Counted from the stretch's first letter, positions 18,797 through 30,119 are shown. The stretch: DNA of 64,000 nucleotides from JAPPHA01 sp963662705 (GCA_963662705.2 OY759767.1:682001-746000), one strand, 5' to 3'. The notes: generated by a model from the letters alone, not told the origin. Made by a program: numbers and translations.

Positions 18797-19680
18797 CCCC
18801 CGTACCCGGTTCAGTTCAGCCGCACGCCGCACGCCGCAACAGGCGCAACAGGCGCAGGACACCCCTGCTCAAGTCCGTCACGATTTACGGGGGGATCGTT
18901 TCCCTCCTGTTCCTCGTCCTGTTTCCATTCTACTGGATGGTCACTGCCTCGATAAAGAACTTCCGGGAGATTTCGATCGAGCGGACCCTGATCCCGCGAG
19001 AAATCACTCTCAAGAACTACGCCGACCTGTTCGAACAGACCAGTATTCTCTGGCATCTCTTCAACACCGCGTGGATCTCCTGTTTCGTGACCGTCGTCAC
19101 AGTCATACTTGCATCCATGAGCGCCTACGTGTTGACGAGGTTCGTGACGCCAGCCGCGGAATGGATTGCGCGCATCAGCCTGTATGCCTACATGGTCCCG
19201 TCGATCGTCCTGATCATCCCGTTCTACATCGGGTTGCGGATGGCAGGGCTGGTCAACACCCATGCCGGTCTCATTCTCAGCTACCTCAGCTTCACACTGC
19301 CGCTGGGCATCTGGATGATGCGCGCCTGTTTCCAGACGATTCCGAAAACCATGGAAGAGGCTGCCGTCGTCGACGGGGCGAACCGTTTCCAGGCATTCTT
19401 CCTGATTGCCATGCCTCAGGCCCTGCCGGGTGTCGTGTCGACGTCGATTTTTGTCTTTATCCTGTGCTGGGGCGAGTATCTTTATCCGGCGGTACTGATC
19501 AACGGCGACAGGCTGAGGACGATTACCATCACGCTCGACGCACTTACGGGAGGTGGCCAGAACATCAAGTTTGGCCTGCTCATGGCAGCCAGCACGGTGG
19601 CCACGATCCCGATCCTTCTGATCTTCCTGTTGCTGCAAAAACACCTGGTACGCGGTTTCGCGGCCGGGGGCTTCGAATGA
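18793..19680 (+). CDS. ABC transporter permease, MalG/UgpE-like
   Basis: A 295-residue inner-membrane permease. After an Arg-rich cytoplasmic tail ('RRNRRNRRRTP') it enters the membrane with 'IVSLLFLVLFPFYWMV', and has the EAA loop 'EEAAVVDGANRFQAFFLIAM' near residue 195. ATG at 18793 overlaps the stop of the MalF-like gene, indicating translational coupling. It forms the heterodimeric channel with that protein. Confidence 0.9.
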   Translation: MTPVPGSVQPHAARRNRRNRRRTPLLKSVTIYGGIVSLLFLVLFPFYWMVTASIKNFREISIERTLIPREITLKNYADLFEQTSILWHLFNTAWISCFVTVVTVILASMSAYVLTRFVTPAAEWIARISLYAYMVPSIVLIIPFYIGLRMAGLVNTHAGLILSYLSFTLPLGIWMMRACFQTIPKTMEEAAVVDGANRFQAFFLIAMPQALPGVVSTSIFVFILCWGEYLYPAVLINGDRLRTITITLDALTGGGQNIKFGLLMAASTVATIPILLIFLLLQKHLVRGFAAGGFE

Positions 19681-19711
19681 AATCCCGAGGTTGAATGAAA
19701 GGAGTACGCAC

Positions 19712-20518
19712 ATGCGCGCATCGGAACTCGACGAGTGGCTGGCCCGCGAGGCCCCGCCGCATACCCCCGAGGACGAAGTGGACGGTATCATGGCCGGCGA
19801 CCCGGATACCGAGGTCTCCGGCATTGCCGTGACATGGTTGCCAAACATCGATGTCCTGGAGCGTGCCGCGGACCGCGGGTTGAATTTCGTGCTCGCTCAC
19901 GAACCGGTCTTCTACCACCATCCCTATTTCTATCCCTACGGAGACGAGTGGCACACGCCTGCGAAGGACCTGCCCGAAAAGAAGGCAACTCCTCCGGGGC
20001 GGCGAAAACAATGCCTGATCGACGAAAACAACCTCGTCGTCCACCGTTTTCACGACGGGTGGGACCAGTTCCCGGAGTTCGGGATGGGCTATGCGCTTGC
20101 CCGGACCCTCGGCTGGAGTGATGTTCAGGTGTCGCCTGACTACATCTATGCGCCCCCGGCGTCGTCACTCAAGGACATCGCAGCTCACATCGCCGCGCGG
20201 CTCGGAAAGTCCGGCATCCGCTACTGTGGCGACCCCGAACGCGATGTCCGCAAGATTTCGCTGGATTGGGGAAGCCCGGGAGCCATCGACATCGTGACGC
20301 GCGCGGTCAGACACGGCTGCGACGCAGCCCTGACCGGCGAGGTGGTGGAATGGCGAGACCTGGAGTTCGCACGCGACAGCGGAATAGCGATGATCACCGG
20401 CGGGCATTGCGCCACGGAAACACCTGGCATGCAGGCCTGTTGCGAATGGTTGAAGTCACGCTTTCCCGACATGCGGGTCGAGTATATCGATACGGTTGAT
20501 CCGGACAATTTCGTATGA
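19712..20518 (+). CDS. NIF3-family dinuclear metal protein
   Basis: A 268-residue member of the NIF3/YbgI (also annotated GTP cyclohydrolase type 2) family of toroidal hexameric proteins with a di-metal centre. Visible: 'VSGIAVTWLPNIDVLERAADRGLNFVLAHEP' in shape (N-terminal metal motif), His residues in 'YHHPYF', and the C-terminal 'GGHCATETPGM' metal block. ATG at 19712 follows AAAGGAG at good spacing. The molecular function of the family is unsettled. Its place between the permeases and the ATPase of an ABC system suggests a role in processing the imported compound (inference). Confidence 0.8.
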   Translation: MRASELDEWLAREAPPHTPEDEVDGIMAGDPDTEVSGIAVTWLPNIDVLERAADRGLNFVLAHEPVFYHHPYFYPYGDEWHTPAKDLPEKKATPPGRRKQCLIDENNLVVHRFHDGWDQFPEFGMGYALARTLGWSDVQVSPDYIYAPPASSLKDIAAHIAARLGKSGIRYCGDPERDVRKISLDWGSPGAIDIVTRAVRHGCDAALTGEVVEWRDLEFARDSGIAMITGGHCATETPGMQACCEWLKSRFPDMRVEYIDTVDPDNFV

Positions 20519-20574
20519 ACGACACGGGCGCATACGCAACACATGTTTGGCCGGCCCCGGCCGCGGTGGTCTAG

Positions 20575-21552
20575 GTGCGCCGGGACTTCGCCTTCTACCT
20601 GGACTGGCTTCCGAATGCCCAGTTTGCCGGAATTTGCTGGGCGCTCGACCGTGGGCTGTACCGTGATGCCGGCCTCGACGTTCAGGTCGTCCCCTGGGTT
20701 GAAGACGGGCGCAGCATTGTGGAGAAGGTGGTTGCGGGCGGTCTGTGCGCCGGTTCGGCAGAAGACAACCTCGTTGTCGCGGCAAGAGCCCGTGGGTGCG
20801 CACGGGTCAGTGCCATGGCCGCGATGTTCCGGCAAACTCCGTTGGTCGTCATGAGTCGCCCGGAATCGGGAATTCGCTCAATCGCCGATCTGCGCGGCAA
20901 GCGTGTCGCCATGCATTGTGACGGAATCCGCATACTGGAAGGGTTGCTGGACCTTCACGGCATCCGGCGCAGCGAACTTGACCTTGTCGAGGTAACGCAT
21001 GATCTCGATAATCTGCCCTCGCGACGGTTCGATGCCGTGCAGGGCTATGCGGTTGCCGAACCAATTGAACTGGCTGCCCGTGGCCTGACCGTCTCGACCT
21101 TCACACTGTGGCATCGGAAACTGCACCCCTACGCGCAAGTGATCTTCGCGCACGAAGCGATGCTTGCCGAACACCGCCAGCACTACGAACGGTTCCTCCA
21201 TGCATCGTTTGCGGGCTGGCGTACCTGCCTGGAGGACTTTGATCAGGCGGCCGCGTCCATTCGCCGCGTTGGCGCACCAATGGCGGATCCGGAACAAGAG
21301 ATCGTGTCCCTCCGCCTCGTACACCAACTTGTCACGGGTGGAGACGCGGCGGATGCCATCGGATGCATAGACCCGGAACGTTGGGCCGGAAATCTGGGCG
21401 CCTATCGGAAACTTGGAATCGTTCCACCCGGCACGTCGCTCACGTGCGCGTTTGACGATTCGTTCTGGCCATGTGGATCCGACGGGGCGGGGAGAAGCGG
21501 GCAGGCACGGCCTGCGGTCTCGGATGTGACATCAGCCCCGGATTCCGGGTAG
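20575..21552 (+). CDS. NMT1/THI5-like domain protein without signal peptide
   Basis: A 325-residue protein with the NMT1/THI5-like (SsuA/THI5) periplasmic-binding fold: 'FAFYLDWLPNAQFAGICWAL', 'RGLYRDAGLDVQVVPW', 'PESGIRSIADLRGKRVAMH' and 'YAVAEPIELAARGL'. Family members usually start with a Sec signal or lipobox. Here translation starts (GTG, 20575) directly at the mature domain, with no hydrophobic leader in frame. It may act in the cytosol (as THI5-type enzymes do), or the leader may have been lost. It sits between the NIF3 gene and the ATPase gene of a different type of ABC system. The C-terminal 30 residues are low-complexity. Confidence 0.75.
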   Translation: MRRDFAFYLDWLPNAQFAGICWALDRGLYRDAGLDVQVVPWVEDGRSIVEKVVAGGLCAGSAEDNLVVAARARGCARVSAMAAMFRQTPLVVMSRPESGIRSIADLRGKRVAMHCDGIRILEGLLDLHGIRRSELDLVEVTHDLDNLPSRRFDAVQGYAVAEPIELAARGLTVSTFTLWHRKLHPYAQVIFAHEAMLAEHRQHYERFLHASFAGWRTCLEDFDQAAASIRRVGAPMADPEQEIVSLRLVHQLVTGGDAADAIGCIDPERWAGNLGAYRKLGIVPPGTSLTCAFDDSFWPCGSDGAGRSGQARPAVSDVTSAPDSG

Positions 21553-21567
21553 ACGCGCGAGGCACCG

Positions 21568-22683
<1,116 letters not shown>

Positions 22684-23694
22684 GTTTGGACTCGCTTCAT
22701 CGGGTTTTGCCGCCTGTCGCCGCGCCGATGCTGCGGCGAAGAAGCCAAGTATCCTGTTTCGAAATCGCCACAAATGTTGCAGGAATACGTTCCACGACCG
22801 CCGTGTCTTCGGCACCATTGTTCCGGAAACCGGGAATTCGGAATCACCACGCGAGTTGCTGGCATTTCGGTTTTCCCGTGATGGCTTGCCGGAACAAACG
22901 TGAACTGTTCAGGACCTCGGCGTTGACCTGGCAGGCCTTCGTCGGTGCGTTTGTAGGTAACAGGCCAAACTGCGGCGTGGCCTGGGGTTTCGGCGAAACG
23001 TGTGCGGACGGCCGGAGGTGACAAGGATGCCCCCGGGACGTGACCGGGTTGCGTGGCCTGAGCCTCCCGAACTGAACACAGGGTTTTCTGGAGCAGTTCG
23101 GAATGACGCCTTGTCGTTTCGCACGACCTCCGGAGAGATATCGCGCGGCGCGGCGAGAAGACGCGCGCCATGAAAGTTGAGCCATTGCGTTGCGGAATGT
23201 CGCGACTCCTCTCCCGCCGGAAGTCCGGTTTTCACTCACGGTCCGCCACAGGGGCACCTGCGCGTGCAGCGCGTCCGGAGGGGCAATGATTGCGATGCAA
23301 TCCCGGGCCGGAATGGCACCCTGGTCACCTTGGCAGGAACGCGGCCACGAAGGCGCATGAGCCGAACCAACAGGAGGGGGTGCAAGGGCCAAGGCCCAAA
23401 GCCGGCGATGCGCTTCATCACCGGCGACACGATCTTCGAATACGGTTGGCGTCCAAAACATCAATTGCGGAGTTTCGTACGATTCGGCTGCTCAAAAGGA
23501 TTTCCGAACCTCGGCAGCATAAAGTTGGCCGCGACATGAGCTTCCCGGCGGAATTTGCGACAAGGGAACCGGTAACGGAAAAGTTCCGGGCACCGGACCT
23601 TGACATTCACGTTCTGGTGGAGAACGGAACATCCGGTGCGTGGCGACCGAGGCTTCTGGCGCGTGCTCGTCCGGATTTTGGCAAGGAGGCAGGT
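22684..23694. other. 1-kb stretch without recognisable gene
   Basis: Between the ATPase and the aminotransferase. Open frames on both strands lack any family pattern or good start context. The aminotransferase frame is open back to 23290, but the sequence before 23695 does not resemble the family. No clear terminator or promoter found by eye. Confidence 0.45.
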
Positions 23695-25053
23695 GTGAAG
23701 GATTCGAATTTTCTGAAGGAAAACAATGCCAGGTACCTCTGGCATCCGATGGGTCATCCGAGGGATTCGCTTGAAAACGCACCGAAGATCATCACGTCTG
23801 CTTCCGGCGTCAGAATCCGCGACATAGACGGACATGAAACGATCGATGCGGTCGGCGGTCTCTGGAACGTCAATCTGGGGTATTCATGCGAGCCGATCAA
23901 GGCCGCGATGGCGGACCAACTGTCCAGGCTTCCCTACTACTCAGGCTTCGCGGGCACCACGAACGACGCGGCGGTGGAGCTATCCTTCGAGCTTCAGGAG
24001 TGGTTCAGGCCCGAGGGAATGGTCAGGGCGTTTTTCACCTCCGGTGGTTCGGATTCGGTTGAAACCTGCCTCCGGCTGGCCAGGCAATACCATTTCGCGC
24101 GAGGGGAGTCCGGGCGAACAAAGTTCCTCTCGCTCAAGAAGGGGTATCACGGGACACATTTCGGTGGAGCGTCCGTCAACGGAAACAACCGGTTCCGGAC
24201 CGCTTACGAACCGCTGCTCGCCGGCTGCTTTCACATTGCCTCACCGTACACGTACCGGAACCCGTTCAATGAAACCGATCCCGAACGGCTGGCGGAAAAC
24301 TGTGCGTGTGCACTTGAAGATGAAATCGCGTTTCAGGGAGCCGAGACGATCGCGGCCTTCATCATGGAGCCAATTCTCGGTGCCGGTGGCGTTATCGTGC
24401 CGCACGCCACGTTCATGCCGCGCGTCAGGGAAATCTGCGAACGTCACGGAATCCTGCTGATTTCGGACGAAGTGATTACCGGGTTCGGGCGCACGGGCGA
24501 CTGGAGCGGGGCGAGGCACTGGGGGGTTCGCCCCGATCTCATGTCGATCGCGAAGGCAATTACATCGGGCTATTTCCCGTTCGGTGCCGCGCTGGTGTCA
24601 GGGAAGGTCGCCGATGTCTTCGAAAGCGATACGTCGGGCCGGGCGAACATCGGGCACGGTTACACCTATTCTGCCCATCCGGTCGGCGCCGCCGCCGCGA
24701 TTGCCTGTCTCGAGGAAACACGGCGCCAGAACGTCGTGGTCAACGCGGCTGCCCGCGGAACCGAACTCTTCGACGGACTGACCGCGCTCGCAGACAAGCA
24801 CGATCTCGTTGGCGATGTACGCGGGGGGCACGGTCTCATGACCGCGATCGAGCTTGTCGCCGACCGCGGCAGCAAGACGCCGGTGGAAGGATCCCTTGCA
24901 GCAGCCGTGCAGCGCCGCGCCTACGAAAACGGCGTCATGGTCAGGATTTCGGGCCACATTATCTTGCTGTCTCCACCCCTGATCATTTCGTCCGAGGACA
25001 TCCAGACGGTGATTTCAACGATCGATGAAGCGCTCGGTCACGTAACCTCTTGA
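23695..25053 (+). CDS. Class III PLP-dependent aminotransferase
   Basis: A 452-residue omega-aminotransferase of fold type I. Visible: the PLP phosphate loop 'FFTSGGSDSVETCLRLARQY', 'KKGYHGTHFGG', the Asp that pairs with the pyridine N in 'LISDEVITGFGRTG', and the Schiff-base Lys in 'LMSIAKAITSGYFPFGAALVS'. This group moves an amino group from omega-amino acids, diamines or other amines to pyruvate or 2-oxoglutarate. GTG at 23695 is preceded by AAGGAGG, and the family start ('NARYLWHPMG') follows directly; upstream in-frame sequence is non-coding. It probably acts on the solute imported by the preceding ABC system (inference). Confidence 0.9.
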   Translation: MKDSNFLKENNARYLWHPMGHPRDSLENAPKIITSASGVRIRDIDGHETIDAVGGLWNVNLGYSCEPIKAAMADQLSRLPYYSGFAGTTNDAAVELSFELQEWFRPEGMVRAFFTSGGSDSVETCLRLARQYHFARGESGRTKFLSLKKGYHGTHFGGASVNGNNRFRTAYEPLLAGCFHIASPYTYRNPFNETDPERLAENCACALEDEIAFQGAETIAAFIMEPILGAGGVIVPHATFMPRVREICERHGILLISDEVITGFGRTGDWSGARHWGVRPDLMSIAKAITSGYFPFGAALVSGKVADVFESDTSGRANIGHGYTYSAHPVGAAAAIACLEETRRQNVVVNAAARGTELFDGLTALADKHDLVGDVRGGHGLMTAIELVADRGSKTPVEGSLAAAVQRRAYENGVMVRISGHIILLSPPLIISSEDIQTVISTIDEALGHVTS

Positions 25054-25498
25054 ATTGCCGTCGCCGCGATTCACACCGAAGCATGTGCCCGGAGTTCATC
25101 ATCCCTGCGGTTGTGAAATCCGACAACTTCCAGGTCCCGGACACGGAGGTTCGTGTTTGCGGCTGCCAAGTCACGTGCGGCATCGCTGCTGTGCGAGGTG
25201 CGAGTCGCCGCATCTTCAAGCGCTCGATTCCGGGGCGATTGCAATCCCGGGCCCATCGCGGTCTCATGAACCGGATCGAATGACGTCAACGGGGAAGAGA
25301 GATCGCATCAGGCCAACGGCAGGCGCATCCTCCGTTTCGACATGTCCGCCCTGGTGCCGCATCCGTGTGCGCCTGGCCGGAAAACGTGCGATGTCACAAC
25401 CCCAGGCACCGTTTCGTGCACGAGATTACCGCAACGGCTTTCAATCCCGCACGTTGGTTCTCGGAGTAAGCCCGATCTTGCAGGGTCGTCCACGAAGT
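25054..25498. other. Intergenic stretch without recognisable gene
   Basis: About 445 bp between convergent genes (aminotransferase plus, methyltransferase-HNH minus). No coding pattern and no clear bidirectional terminator by eye. Confidence 0.4.
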
Positions 25499-27217
25499 TC
25501 AAAAATACTTTTCGCCTACCCATTCGGGAACTTGCTGGTCATGTTTCAGCCGTATCCTCTGAAGACATACGGCATCGAAGATGTCACCCAGGGTTCCTTT
25601 CCTGGTGCGGATGGCAGGAAGGCTCGAGTTCGCCTCAAGCCAGAATCGATCGGAAATTGTCGGCATGCTGTCCACATAAGCTGACCCCCACCAGTCCAGG
25701 ACCCTGTCCTGCGCCGATCGCAGAAGGCGATCGCCCGGCAGGCGAGCTCTCTTTTCGTGCTGGTTTACAGCCCGGTGCGTCGGCATCAGGTTCCAGAGAT
25801 CGCCGCAGGGCCACGCTATCCATGGAAGACAATGATCAACATCCAGGTTCTTTTGATCCAGACGCCTGCCGCTCCATACGCAGTACAGGTTCCCGTGGTC
25901 TGACATTTCCAACGCCCGTTCACGCGCCAGCCGTACGTCCCGGTCAGGCTCATCCCATGTCATCGCCGCTGCCAGCACGTTGTCGTCAACCCGGGTGCCC
26001 CGACGTGACGCGTAGGACCGGATGAGGCGGCTCCATTCGGCGACGATGGCCGGCTCGATCCAAACGCCGAAGCGTTGCAGAGCTCGCCAGAGGTGCCTGG
26101 GAATCAGCATTTCGCCAAAGCTGTACAGGTATGCCTGATCGAGATGTATCGAGGACGGACGCGGTAGGCTGCCGAACCTCGTTACCGGGAATACCTGTCC
26201 CCCGCCCTGGAAGGTGACATAGGTGGCAGGCATCTTCTCGATGGTATAGGCGGCATCCTTCAACGCCTGGTGGAGGACACCGGAAAGCTCACCGGAAAAC
26301 CTCGTACCTACGCGCAACTCGAGATGCGAAACGTCGGCGAGCTTGCGGTAAGCCTCCTTGACGAAGCCCAGGTGCCGCAGGCCGACATTGGAAGGGTTTT
26401 GCGGAAAGCCTGCCGATAGAAGTGGCTTGAACAACCGGATCCATGTCAGGGAAATCAATCCGAGAGGGACGGCGACATGATCGTCATCACAATGGCGGGC
26501 AAAGCCAGCGGCCCCGTCAGCGACGCGGGACAGTGTGCGCAGAAGGGCGAGCTTGTAGGTCGAACTCTTGTCATCGTTGAGGATGATGTGCCGGAGCAGC
26601 GGAAGCGCTCCGGTCCCGTCGTCGGGCAGTCTGATCGCCATCTGGATCCAGCGGACGTCATCTCGGCCCAGCAGATCCATCGCCTCCGTGTGTCTCTCGA
26701 CAAACGCTCCATGGTCGCGAGCCAGTGCTTCGATTTCTTCCGGCGAAACAGGGAAGAAACCCCGTCCGAGGTCGGCCGGGCCGCGACGGAGCGTGATCGC
26801 GACCACACCGCCTGGCCGGAGCAGATTGATCATCTTCCGGAAAGCGCGCGGCCGATCGCTCTCCGGCACATGCATCCACACGGCGCTCAGGAGAATCAGA
26901 TCGAATGACAGACCGGATCGAGAAATTTCGCCCAGTGTCGGCAGACGGTCATCGAACCAGTTGATGGCGGGATTGCCATGCAGAGCCGAGGCAGCAGCCC
27001 GCATGGACGCGGACGGTTCGACCGCGACCACATCATGACCATTGGCAGCCAGCCACGCAGCATCGCGGCCGCTGCCCGCACCTATGTCAAGCACAGAGGC
27101 CGATTTCCGGGGCAACAGGTCCTGCAACCAGTCGTGGACAGCTTCCGACTTTACCTCTTCATACCGCGCCACGACCGTTTCGGCATTGACGTTGTACCAA
27201 GCGATCGAGTCTACCAT
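25499..27217 (-). CDS. SAM-dependent methyltransferase fused to an HNH nuclease-like domain
   Basis: A 572-residue two-domain protein. Residues about 30-190 are a class I methyltransferase: SAM motif I 'VLDIGAGSGRDAAWLAANG' and 'VVAVEPSASM', then 'FDLILLSAVWMHV' and 'LLRPGGVVAITLR'. A middle region of about 220 residues has no family I recognise. Near residues 440-495 there is an HNH-type zinc-less nuclease signature, 'YCVWSGRRLDQKNLDVDHCLPW' in shape, then 'DLWNLMPTHRAVNQHEK', with the expected D-H, N and H/K spacing. A methylase-plus-nuclease polypeptide suggests self/non-self discrimination (defence) or nucleic-acid modification, but substrate and activity are inferred. It is monocistronic on the minus strand, flanked by gene-poor DNA. 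Confidence 0.75.
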   Translation of the reverse strand: MVDSIAWYNVNAETVVARYEEVKSEAVHDWLQDLLPRKSASVLDIGAGSGRDAAWLAANGHDVVAVEPSASMRAAASALHGNPAINWFDDRLPTLGEISRSGLSFDLILLSAVWMHVPESDRPRAFRKMINLLRPGGVVAITLRRGPADLGRGFFPVSPEEIEALARDHGAFVERHTEAMDLLGRDDVRWIQMAIRLPDDGTGALPLLRHIILNDDKSSTYKLALLRTLSRVADGAAGFARHCDDDHVAVPLGLISLTWIRLFKPLLSAGFPQNPSNVGLRHLGFVKEAYRKLADVSHLELRVGTRFSGELSGVLHQALKDAAYTIEKMPATYVTFQGGGQVFPVTRFGSLPRPSSIHLDQAYLYSFGEMLIPRHLWRALQRFGVWIEPAIVAEWSRLIRSYASRRGTRVDDNVLAAAMTWDEPDRDVRLARERALEMSDHGNLYCVWSGRRLDQKNLDVDHCLPWIAWPCGDLWNLMPTHRAVNQHEKRARLPGDRLLRSAQDRVLDWWGSAYVDSMPTISDRFWLEANSSLPAIRTRKGTLGDIFDAVCLQRIRLKHDQQVPEWVGEKYF

Positions 27218-27592
27218 TCCCCTTTGATCCCGCTTGTTGTCGTGTCGGTCGTTCGCATTCCGTGTTCAACCCGATCGGGAAAGAAGATCCGGGGTGCTGC
27301 GCCGGGTATCGCGTTCCGATGCCAGGTGCCTCAACGTCAGGATGTTCTTCAATACCTGATCACCGGACAAACGAACACTCCCGGAATCCCGGAAAGAAGG
27401 AAGAGATAGGCTCTCGACTCCGGCATCAATCGAACGCATAGCGGGCCGCCCGTTGCGTGTGAGCCCGGGATGAATTGGCGGCGGTCACGGATCCGGGTTT
27501 CGCTGCCGGGCCTGCTCGTTGGGCACGCGAAAGAGTTCAGATGCCGCGAAGGAACCCGACCTCGCGGCCAACGTCCTGGGGCTGCGACAAAA
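27218..27592. other. Divergent intergenic region
   Basis: About 375 bp between the divergent methyltransferase-HNH and MFS genes; expected to hold both promoters. The MFS frame is open back to 27470, but that part lacks membrane character. No operator visible by eye. Confidence 0.4.
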
Positions 27593-28807
27593 GTGCCGAA
27601 CAGATTCGCGATTGCCTTCATCCTGATCACCGTCGTGATCGATTCAATGGGTATCGGTTTGATCATGCCGGTCATGCCGGACCTGATTCGCGAACTCAGG
27701 GGTACAGGACTGAGCGAAGCCGCGTTGTGGGGAGGGGTGCTGGCTGCCTCGTTTGCAGTGATGCAATTCCTGTTCGGGCCATTCCTCGGGAATCTCTCCG
27801 ACTGCTACGGTCGGCGGCCGGTGCTGCTCTGTTCCCTCGTGGTCATGAGCGTCGACTATCTGATCATGGCGTTGACGGGATCGATCTGGATCCTGTTTCT
27901 CGGTCGCATCATCGGAGGAGTCACTGCAGCGACCCACGCCACGGCGCTTGCGTACGTTGCGGACGTTTCGGAACCTGACCGAAAATCCCAGAACTTCGGA
28001 CTCATCGGGGCGGCGTTTGGAATCGGGTTCATCATTGGACCGCTCTTCGGAGGCGTCCTGAGCGAATTCGGCTCACGCGCGCCGTTTTACGCCGCCTGCG
28101 CGCTCGCGTTCGGCAACGCGATGTTCGGGTACTTCATCCTCCCTGAGACAGTTACCGACAGGACACGCCGCGCCTTGTCGCTGGCCCGGGCCAACCCGTT
28201 GGGAGCACTCCGTCACGTCGGAAATGTACGCGGAGCGGCGCCATTGCTCATTGGGTTTTTTCTGCATTCTGTCGCATTTTTCGTCTATCCGACCGTGTGG
28301 TCCTATTACGCGCAGGAACGGTTCAACTGGGATCCGTTCATGGTCGGAATCTCGCTTGCCACGGTCGGCATCGCGATCGTGATCGTGCAGGGCGGACTCA
28401 TCAGGGTAGTCCTGCCGCGGCTGGGCGAGTGGAGGACGGTCATCTGCGGAATGTGCATCACATGCGTGGTGTTCTTTTCGTATGGATTCGTTTCCGAGGG
28501 GTGGACGGTATTCGTCCTGATTCCACTTTCATCATTGGGAATGCTCTCCAACCCGGTACTTCAGGGTCTGCTGTCGAGGGCGACGAGCGATGATGCACAA
28601 GGAGAACTGCAGGGTGTCCTGGCGGCCATCACCGCGATCGCAACGATCGTCAGCCCGCTGATGATGTCGCTGGCGTTCAGGCAATTCACACACGAAGAGG
28701 CAGCATTGTACTTGCCCGGTGCACCGTTCCTGCTGGCGGCGCTGATCGAGTTTGCGGGCCTCCTGGTTATCGCCTCGGCTGCCAGACGAAAGCTCAGTGC
28801 CGCCTGA
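27593..28807 (+). CDS. MFS transporter, TetA-like (TCR/Tet family)
   Basis: A 404-residue, 12-helix major-facilitator drug:proton antiporter. The first helix 'ITVVIDSMGIGLIMPVMPDLIREL' and the loop 2-3 motif A 'GNLSDCYGRRPVLL' are characteristic of TetA-group pumps; motif C-like 'GPLFGGVL' is present in helix 5. I chose GTG at 27593 because the family begins just before 'RFAIAFILITVV'; the frame is open to 27470 without membrane character. Probably exports a small toxic or antibiotic-like molecule; whether it confers tetracycline resistance cannot be told. Confidence 0.85.
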   Translation: MPNRFAIAFILITVVIDSMGIGLIMPVMPDLIRELRGTGLSEAALWGGVLAASFAVMQFLFGPFLGNLSDCYGRRPVLLCSLVVMSVDYLIMALTGSIWILFLGRIIGGVTAATHATALAYVADVSEPDRKSQNFGLIGAAFGIGFIIGPLFGGVLSEFGSRAPFYAACALAFGNAMFGYFILPETVTDRTRRALSLARANPLGALRHVGNVRGAAPLLIGFFLHSVAFFVYPTVWSYYAQERFNWDPFMVGISLATVGIAIVIVQGGLIRVVLPRLGEWRTVICGMCITCVVFFSYGFVSEGWTVFVLIPLSSLGMLSNPVLQGLLSRATSDDAQGELQGVLAAITAIATIVSPLMMSLAFRQFTHEEAALYLPGAPFLLAALIEFAGLLVIASAARRKLSAA

Positions 28808-28980
28808 CCACCAGGCCCGCTGCGGCAAGGAACCGATCGTAACGTGGCGATGCGACCCGGCCATGCTTCCTTCGGCGACAAGGTTCTCCCGGCAATCGTC
28901 AAGTCCCGTTCGTCGATCACATGACGGAGGCAGCATGGATCAACCCGGATTCCCGATGGCCTGAGCCTAAACAAAGAAGT

Positions 28981-30119
28981 CGTGAACGTGCGGTCTCCCG
29001 GCGACGATGCTCTCTGGCCGGAAATCGACAGTGGCGTGATCCGGCACGCGATTCCATCGGAACTTCTCTTGTCCGCGTCGATTTCACCCGACGGCTGCTT
29101 CGAAGCCGGTCCACTCGCGTCCTTCATGCTGACCTATACGGCAGGATAGTCCGGCATCGAAGAAACAGGAAGCCTGCGGAACTGTTTCCGGGTCGCCTGC
29201 GACCACGTCGGCCCCAGTTCGAAGATCCGGCAGGGCCGAACTACTGCAGTCCCGTTGGGATCCCAAGGGAAACGTCCGTCCCTGGGACAAGACGTTGTGG
29301 ATCAAGGCCGTACGGGGATACCATCACCGTTCGTTTCGGCGTAGCCGATCATGGTGGCCCCGGAATGCGGTTGCAGGCTTTCTTTGGAGACACTTTCGAT
29401 TTCAGGGTTCTCGTCGTCCCGATCGCCACGTTCAATTTTCAGCCGTTACCACTGCAACCGGTGATCTCGATCGTGCCGGGTCCTCCCGAACGGCACGTTG
29501 CCGTGATCCAGACGCTTCGACGGCCCGGCGAAGCCGTTTCGCCCAGGCTCAAGGCAGAGGACAAATGGGGCAACCCGTCGGACCAGTGGGACATCCTGTT
29601 CTTTGTTGAACCCGAGGGCGAGATCGATGGCCTGCCGGACAAGGTCCGGATGTCAATGGGTGACCTTGCAGCCGAGATCGATGGTCTCACGGCGAACGGC
29701 CCGGGAATCGTTTCGATTCGCCTGTTCGATGCCGAGGGCGATGTCATGGCCGTTTCCATGTAGATGGCCGTCCGCGATTCGGAACTTGTCCTGTTCTGGG
29801 GCGACTTGCATGGCCAGTCGGAAGAGAAGGTCGGTACCGGCACGGCGAAACAGTATTTTGCCTTTGCCCGCGATCGGGCGTTCCTGGACGCCTGCGCGCA
29901 CCAGGGGGAACGACTTCCAGATTACCGACGCCTCCTTCTGGAACAGGCTGAACTCCCTGACGGCACGCTATGATCAGCGTGGAGGGTTCGATGCACTGAC
30001 AGGGTACGAGTGGTCCGGGAATACGTCACTTGGCGGCGACAGGAACGTCTACTTCCAACCGACGACCGGGTCATCCGCCGCTCATCGTACGCGCTGATCG
30101 ACGGTGGAGATAGCGCTGG
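28981..30119 (+). pseudogene. DUF3604 protein, 5' half, frameshifted and cut by a mobile element
   Basis: The N-terminal half of a DUF3604 protein (large secreted or periplasmic family of unknown function) can be followed across frames: 'CFEAGPLASFMLTYTAG' then an in-frame TAG, 'SGIEETGSLRNCFRVACD', 'GPGMRLQAFFGDTFDFRVLV', 'PVISIVPGPPERHVAV', a second TAG at 29761-29763, then the hallmark 'LVLFWGDLHGQSEEKVGTG'. A run of five G near 29906-29910 (one too many) shifts 'AHQG' away from 'NDFQIT', and another shift lies before 'DDRVIRRSSYALIDGGDSAG' (to 30119). It ends exactly at the insertion point of the 30120-32521 element; the rest resumes at 32522. Confidence 0.8.
30111..30119 (+). repeat. Target-site duplication, left copy
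   Basis: TAGCGCTGG here and again at 32522-32530, flanking the 2.4-kb element. A 9-bp duplication is what the ISKra4 subgroup of the ISKra4 family produces. Confidence 0.9.
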
